A stretch of 64,000 nucleotides of DNA from Microbacterium laevaniformans. Lineage in GTDB: Bacteria; Actinomycetota; Actinomycetes; Actinomycetales; Microbacteriaceae. Positions 62,073-64,000 of this stretch are shown piece after piece. Below the pieces are notes generated by a model that worked only from the letters and a program-made list of their open reading frames with translations, did not search any database and was not told the origin of the DNA. Position numbers and translations under genes: made by a program. How positions within the stretch are numbered: position 1 is the first letter of the stretch; each line of letters opens with the position of its first letter. The DNA lies in contig NZ_JAFBCE010000001.1 of NCBI RefSeq assembly GCF_016907555.1, forward strand, positions 2,418,001 through 2,482,000, written 5' to 3'.

Positions 62073-62990
62073 ATGACCGCCGTCATCCGCACGGACGCCC
62101 TCACGAAGCACTACGGCCGCGTGCACGCCCTCGACGGGCTCGACCTCACGGTCGACGAGGGCCAGGTGCACGGCTTCCTCGGCCCCAACGGCGCCGGCAA
62201 GTCCACCACCATCCGCATCCTGCTCGGGCTGGCGCGGCCGACGTCCGGCACGGCGACCGTGCTCGGCGGCGACCCATGGGCGGAGGCCTCCCGCCTGCAC
62301 CGCCGCATCGCCTCCGTCCCCGGCGACGTGAGCCTGTGGCCGAACCTGTCCGGAGGCGAGGCGATCGACCTGCTCTGCCGCCTGCGCACGGGCGGCAGAG
62401 GGGCGGACGCCGAGGTGCGACGCCGGCTCTGCGCGGACTTCGATCTCGACACCCGCACGAAGGGCCGCGCGTACTCGAAGGGCAACCGTCAGAAGGTGGC
62501 GCTCGTCGCGGCCTTCGCCGTCCCCGCCGACCTGTACGTCTTCGACGAGCCCACGAGCGGCCTCGACCCCCTCATGGAGGTCGTCTTCCGTCAGGAGGTC
62601 GCTCGTGTGGGGGATGCCGGGGCCACCGTGCTGCTGTCCAGCCACATCCTGTCGGAGGTCGAACTGCTGTGCGACCGCGTGTCGATCGTGCGCGGCGGGC
62701 GCATCGTGGATGCCGGGACGCTCGCCGAGATGCGCCACCTCACCCGGACGGAGGTGTCGTTCGTCGCGACGGATCGTGCGACGCTCGCGGCGGCGCGCGC
62801 AGTGCCCGGCGCCGAGGACGTCACGCAGGCCGCGGGCCGCATCTCGCTGACCCTCGCGAGCGACGCCGTCGCGGCGGCCCTGCCGCGCCTGGGCGCGCTC
62901 GGCGCCGAAGGGTTGCGGGTGGCTCCCCCGTCGCTCGAGGAGCTGTTCCTCCGCCACTACAGCGCACAGCCGGCCGGGGGATCGCGGTGA
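62073..62990 (+). CDS. ABC transporter ATP-binding protein (ABC-2 exporter type)
   Basis: 305 residues. Walker A GFLGPNGAGKSTTIRILLGL, signature region YSKGNRQKVALVAAFAVPAD (SKGNRQ in place of LSGGQ, normal for this actinobacterial exporter group), Walker B LYVFDEPTSGLDPLMEVVFR, and switch histidine in LLSSHILSEVELLCDRVSIV. A C-terminal extension of about 90 residues ends in the usual LEELFLRHY motif. Powers the membrane protein encoded next (GTGA overlap at 62987). Substrate may be a drug or peptide. Confidence 0.92.
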   Translation: MTAVIRTDALTKHYGRVHALDGLDLTVDEGQVHGFLGPNGAGKSTTIRILLGLARPTSGTATVLGGDPWAEASRLHRRIASVPGDVSLWPNLSGGEAIDLLCRLRTGGRGADAEVRRRLCADFDLDTRTKGRAYSKGNRQKVALVAAFAVPADLYVFDEPTSGLDPLMEVVFRQEVARVGDAGATVLLSSHILSEVELLCDRVSIVRGGRIVDAGTLAEMRHLTRTEVSFVATDRATLAAARAVPGAEDVTQAAGRISLTLASDAVAAALPRLGALGAEGLRVAPPSLEELFLRHYSAQPAGGSR

Positions 62991-64000
62991 CGACGCTGGC
63001 TCCGCTCCTGCGCCAACGCCTGCGCCGCGATGCCGTGCAGCTGAGCGTGTGGATCGGGGGCACCGCCGCCCTCGCCGCGGCCGGCTACCCCGGCGTGCGC
63101 GGCTCGTACGGCGACGAGCAGGAGCGCGTCGCGCTGTTGGCGACGGTGATAGCCAATCCGGTGATCCTGCTCTTCCGCGGGCTGCCGTCGGGGGCGGGCG
63201 AAGCGCAGATGGTCGCGTTCCTCCTGCTGCCGTGGCTGCTGCTGCTGGGAGCGCTGATGAGCTCGTTCCTCGCGGTGCGGCACTCCCGCGGCGACGAGGA
63301 GGAGGGCCGTCTGGAGCTGGTGGCGGCGACGCCGGCGGGCCGGTCCGTCCCGCTGGCGGCGACGGTGGTGCACGGGGCGGTCGCCGCGGCGGTGCTGGGG
63401 GTCGTGGTGAGCGCCGTGTTCGTCGCCAGCGGCGCTCCCGCGCTCGGATCGGCGCTGGTCGGGGCGGCCTGCCTCGTCGTGGCGCTCGTCTTCCTGGGCG
63501 TGGGGCTGGCGGCGGCGGAGCTGCTGCCCACCGCGCGCGGCGCGAACAGTCTGTCGGTCTGGGTGCTGCTCGGATGCTTCGTCGTCGCGGGCGTCGGCAA
63601 CGCGCTCGGCACCCCGAGCGACGACCTCACGCGCATGACGAGCTCGGGCCTGGCCTGGGCGTCGCCGTTCGGCTGGGCCGAGAACGTGCGCCCCTTCGAC
63701 GCCGACGATCCCCGGCCCCTGATCCTCGGCGCGGTGGTCGCAGCGGTCCTGATCAGTGCGGCGGCGGCGCTGCACGCCCATCGCGACCTCGGGGCCGCCT
63801 TCCTCCCCGAGCGGCGCGGTCGCGCGCACGCGCGGCCCGCCCTCGCCTCCCATCTGGCGCTCGTCGCCCGCCAGAGCCTGCCCTCCGTCATCGGCTGGAC
63901 GGCGGCGGGGGTGCTCGTCGGCGTCCTCTCGACCTCGCTGGGCTCCGTGGCCGACCGGATCGGCGACGACAACCCGGCGGTCACCGCCGTCCTGCAGGCC
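62987..64000 (+). CDS. ABC-2 exporter permease subunit, N-terminal part
   Basis: Open frame from the GTG at 62987 to the last base of the window (338 codons), so the gene continues outside. Very hydrophobic: segments such as VWIGGTAALAAAGYPGV, VAFLLLPWLLLLGALMSSFL, VHGAVAAAVLGVVVSAVFVA, LVGAACLVVALVFLGVGLAA and LILGAVVAAVLISAAAALHA. An early EEEGRLELVAATPAGR cytoplasmic motif is typical of TnrB2/exporter permeases, which are about 530 residues in full. Partner of the preceding ATPase. Confidence 0.88.
   Translation, partial: MTTLAPLLRQRLRRDAVQLSVWIGGTAALAAAGYPGVRGSYGDEQERVALLATVIANPVILLFRGLPSGAGEAQMVAFLLLPWLLLLGALMSSFLAVRHSRGDEEEGRLELVAATPAGRSVPLAATVVHGAVAAAVLGVVVSAVFVASGAPALGSALVGAACLVVALVFLGVGLAAAELLPTARGANSLSVWVLLGCFVVAGVGNALGTPSDDLTRMTSSGLAWASPFGWAENVRPFDADDPRPLILGAVVAAVLISAAAALHAHRDLGAAFLPERRGRAHARPALASHLALVARQSLPSVIGWTAAGVLVGVLSTSLGSVADRIGDDNPAVTAVLQA

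Overview
The window is high-GC (about 70% by eye) with short intergenic gaps, many GTG starts and many ATGA stop/start overlaps. It encodes typical actinobacterial families: a DUF222/HNH '13E12-type' nuclease, a DUF7882 protein, the transglutaminase / alpha-E / circularly permuted ATP-grasp trio, an AccA-type biotin carboxylase with fused BCCP, and X25 amylase modules. Together with frequent GGATGC/GCATCC words this suggests a Microbacteriaceae chromosome, most likely Microbacterium or a close relative. I see no tRNA, rRNA, IS element, CRISPR array or prophage. No stretch over 300 bases lacks a gene or gene remnant.

Layout. 1-2536: end of a DHA2-type MFS exporter, then a MarR regulator coupled to a second MFS exporter, with a perfect inverted repeat over the regulator start. 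2719-5686: a DUF222/HNH nuclease, then a decayed patch in which a GH42 beta-galactosidase and a divergent TetR gene have both lost their 5' halves at one junction. 5732-7887: small hypotheticals, a DUF7882 protein and two convergent paralogous MarR regulators. 8006-12646: methylcrotonyl-CoA carboxylase type operon (beta subunit, alpha subunit, MaoC-like hydratase) and a TetR. 12689-16328: transglutaminase / alpha-E / ATP-grasp operon. 16423-17934: membrane-anchored sulfite-oxidase-like protein. 17948-26270: arginine, ornithine and proline catabolism (arginine-dihydrolase-like protein, ornithine aminotransferase, PutA, TetR, LysR). 26290-34927: thioesterase, GNAT, an ETF operon with a cytochrome-b-like membrane protein, MarR, enoyl-CoA hydratase, acyl-CoA dehydrogenase and thiolase. 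35004-41063: a 2019-residue secreted double-headed amylase-pullulanase. 41269-45669: methylcitrate cycle operon under a GntR regulator. 45777-61993: a large amine-catabolism region. 62073-64000: ABC exporter, the permease running off the window.

How it works together. The amine region can be read as one route. A PLP decarboxylase, agmatine deiminase and an amidase are translationally coupled. A class III aminotransferase, an aminobutyraldehyde-type dehydrogenase, a second class III aminotransferase and MmsA could carry the products to GABA or beta-alanine and on to acyl-CoA. Alanine dehydrogenase next to a pyruvate-type transaminase could recycle the alanine formed, and an APC permease could import the substrate. 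PucR, TetR and two Lrp/AsnC regulators sit at the divergent promoters. The 18-25 kb block complements this: arginine to ornithine to glutamate semialdehyde/P5C to glutamate. The rest is acyl-CoA breakdown: MCC, ACAD, ECH, thiolase, ETF and the methylcitrate cycle. Functional names come from family motifs; substrate assignments are inference.

Most worth a second look: the ETF-coupled membrane cytochrome with three RGLPRVAGG motifs; the amine cluster with an amidase in the AguB position; the ArgZ-like asparagine pair in a protein usually named DDAH; the permease whose start codon appears to be ACG; the reciprocal truncation at about 5360; and two families of dispersed palindromic repeats.
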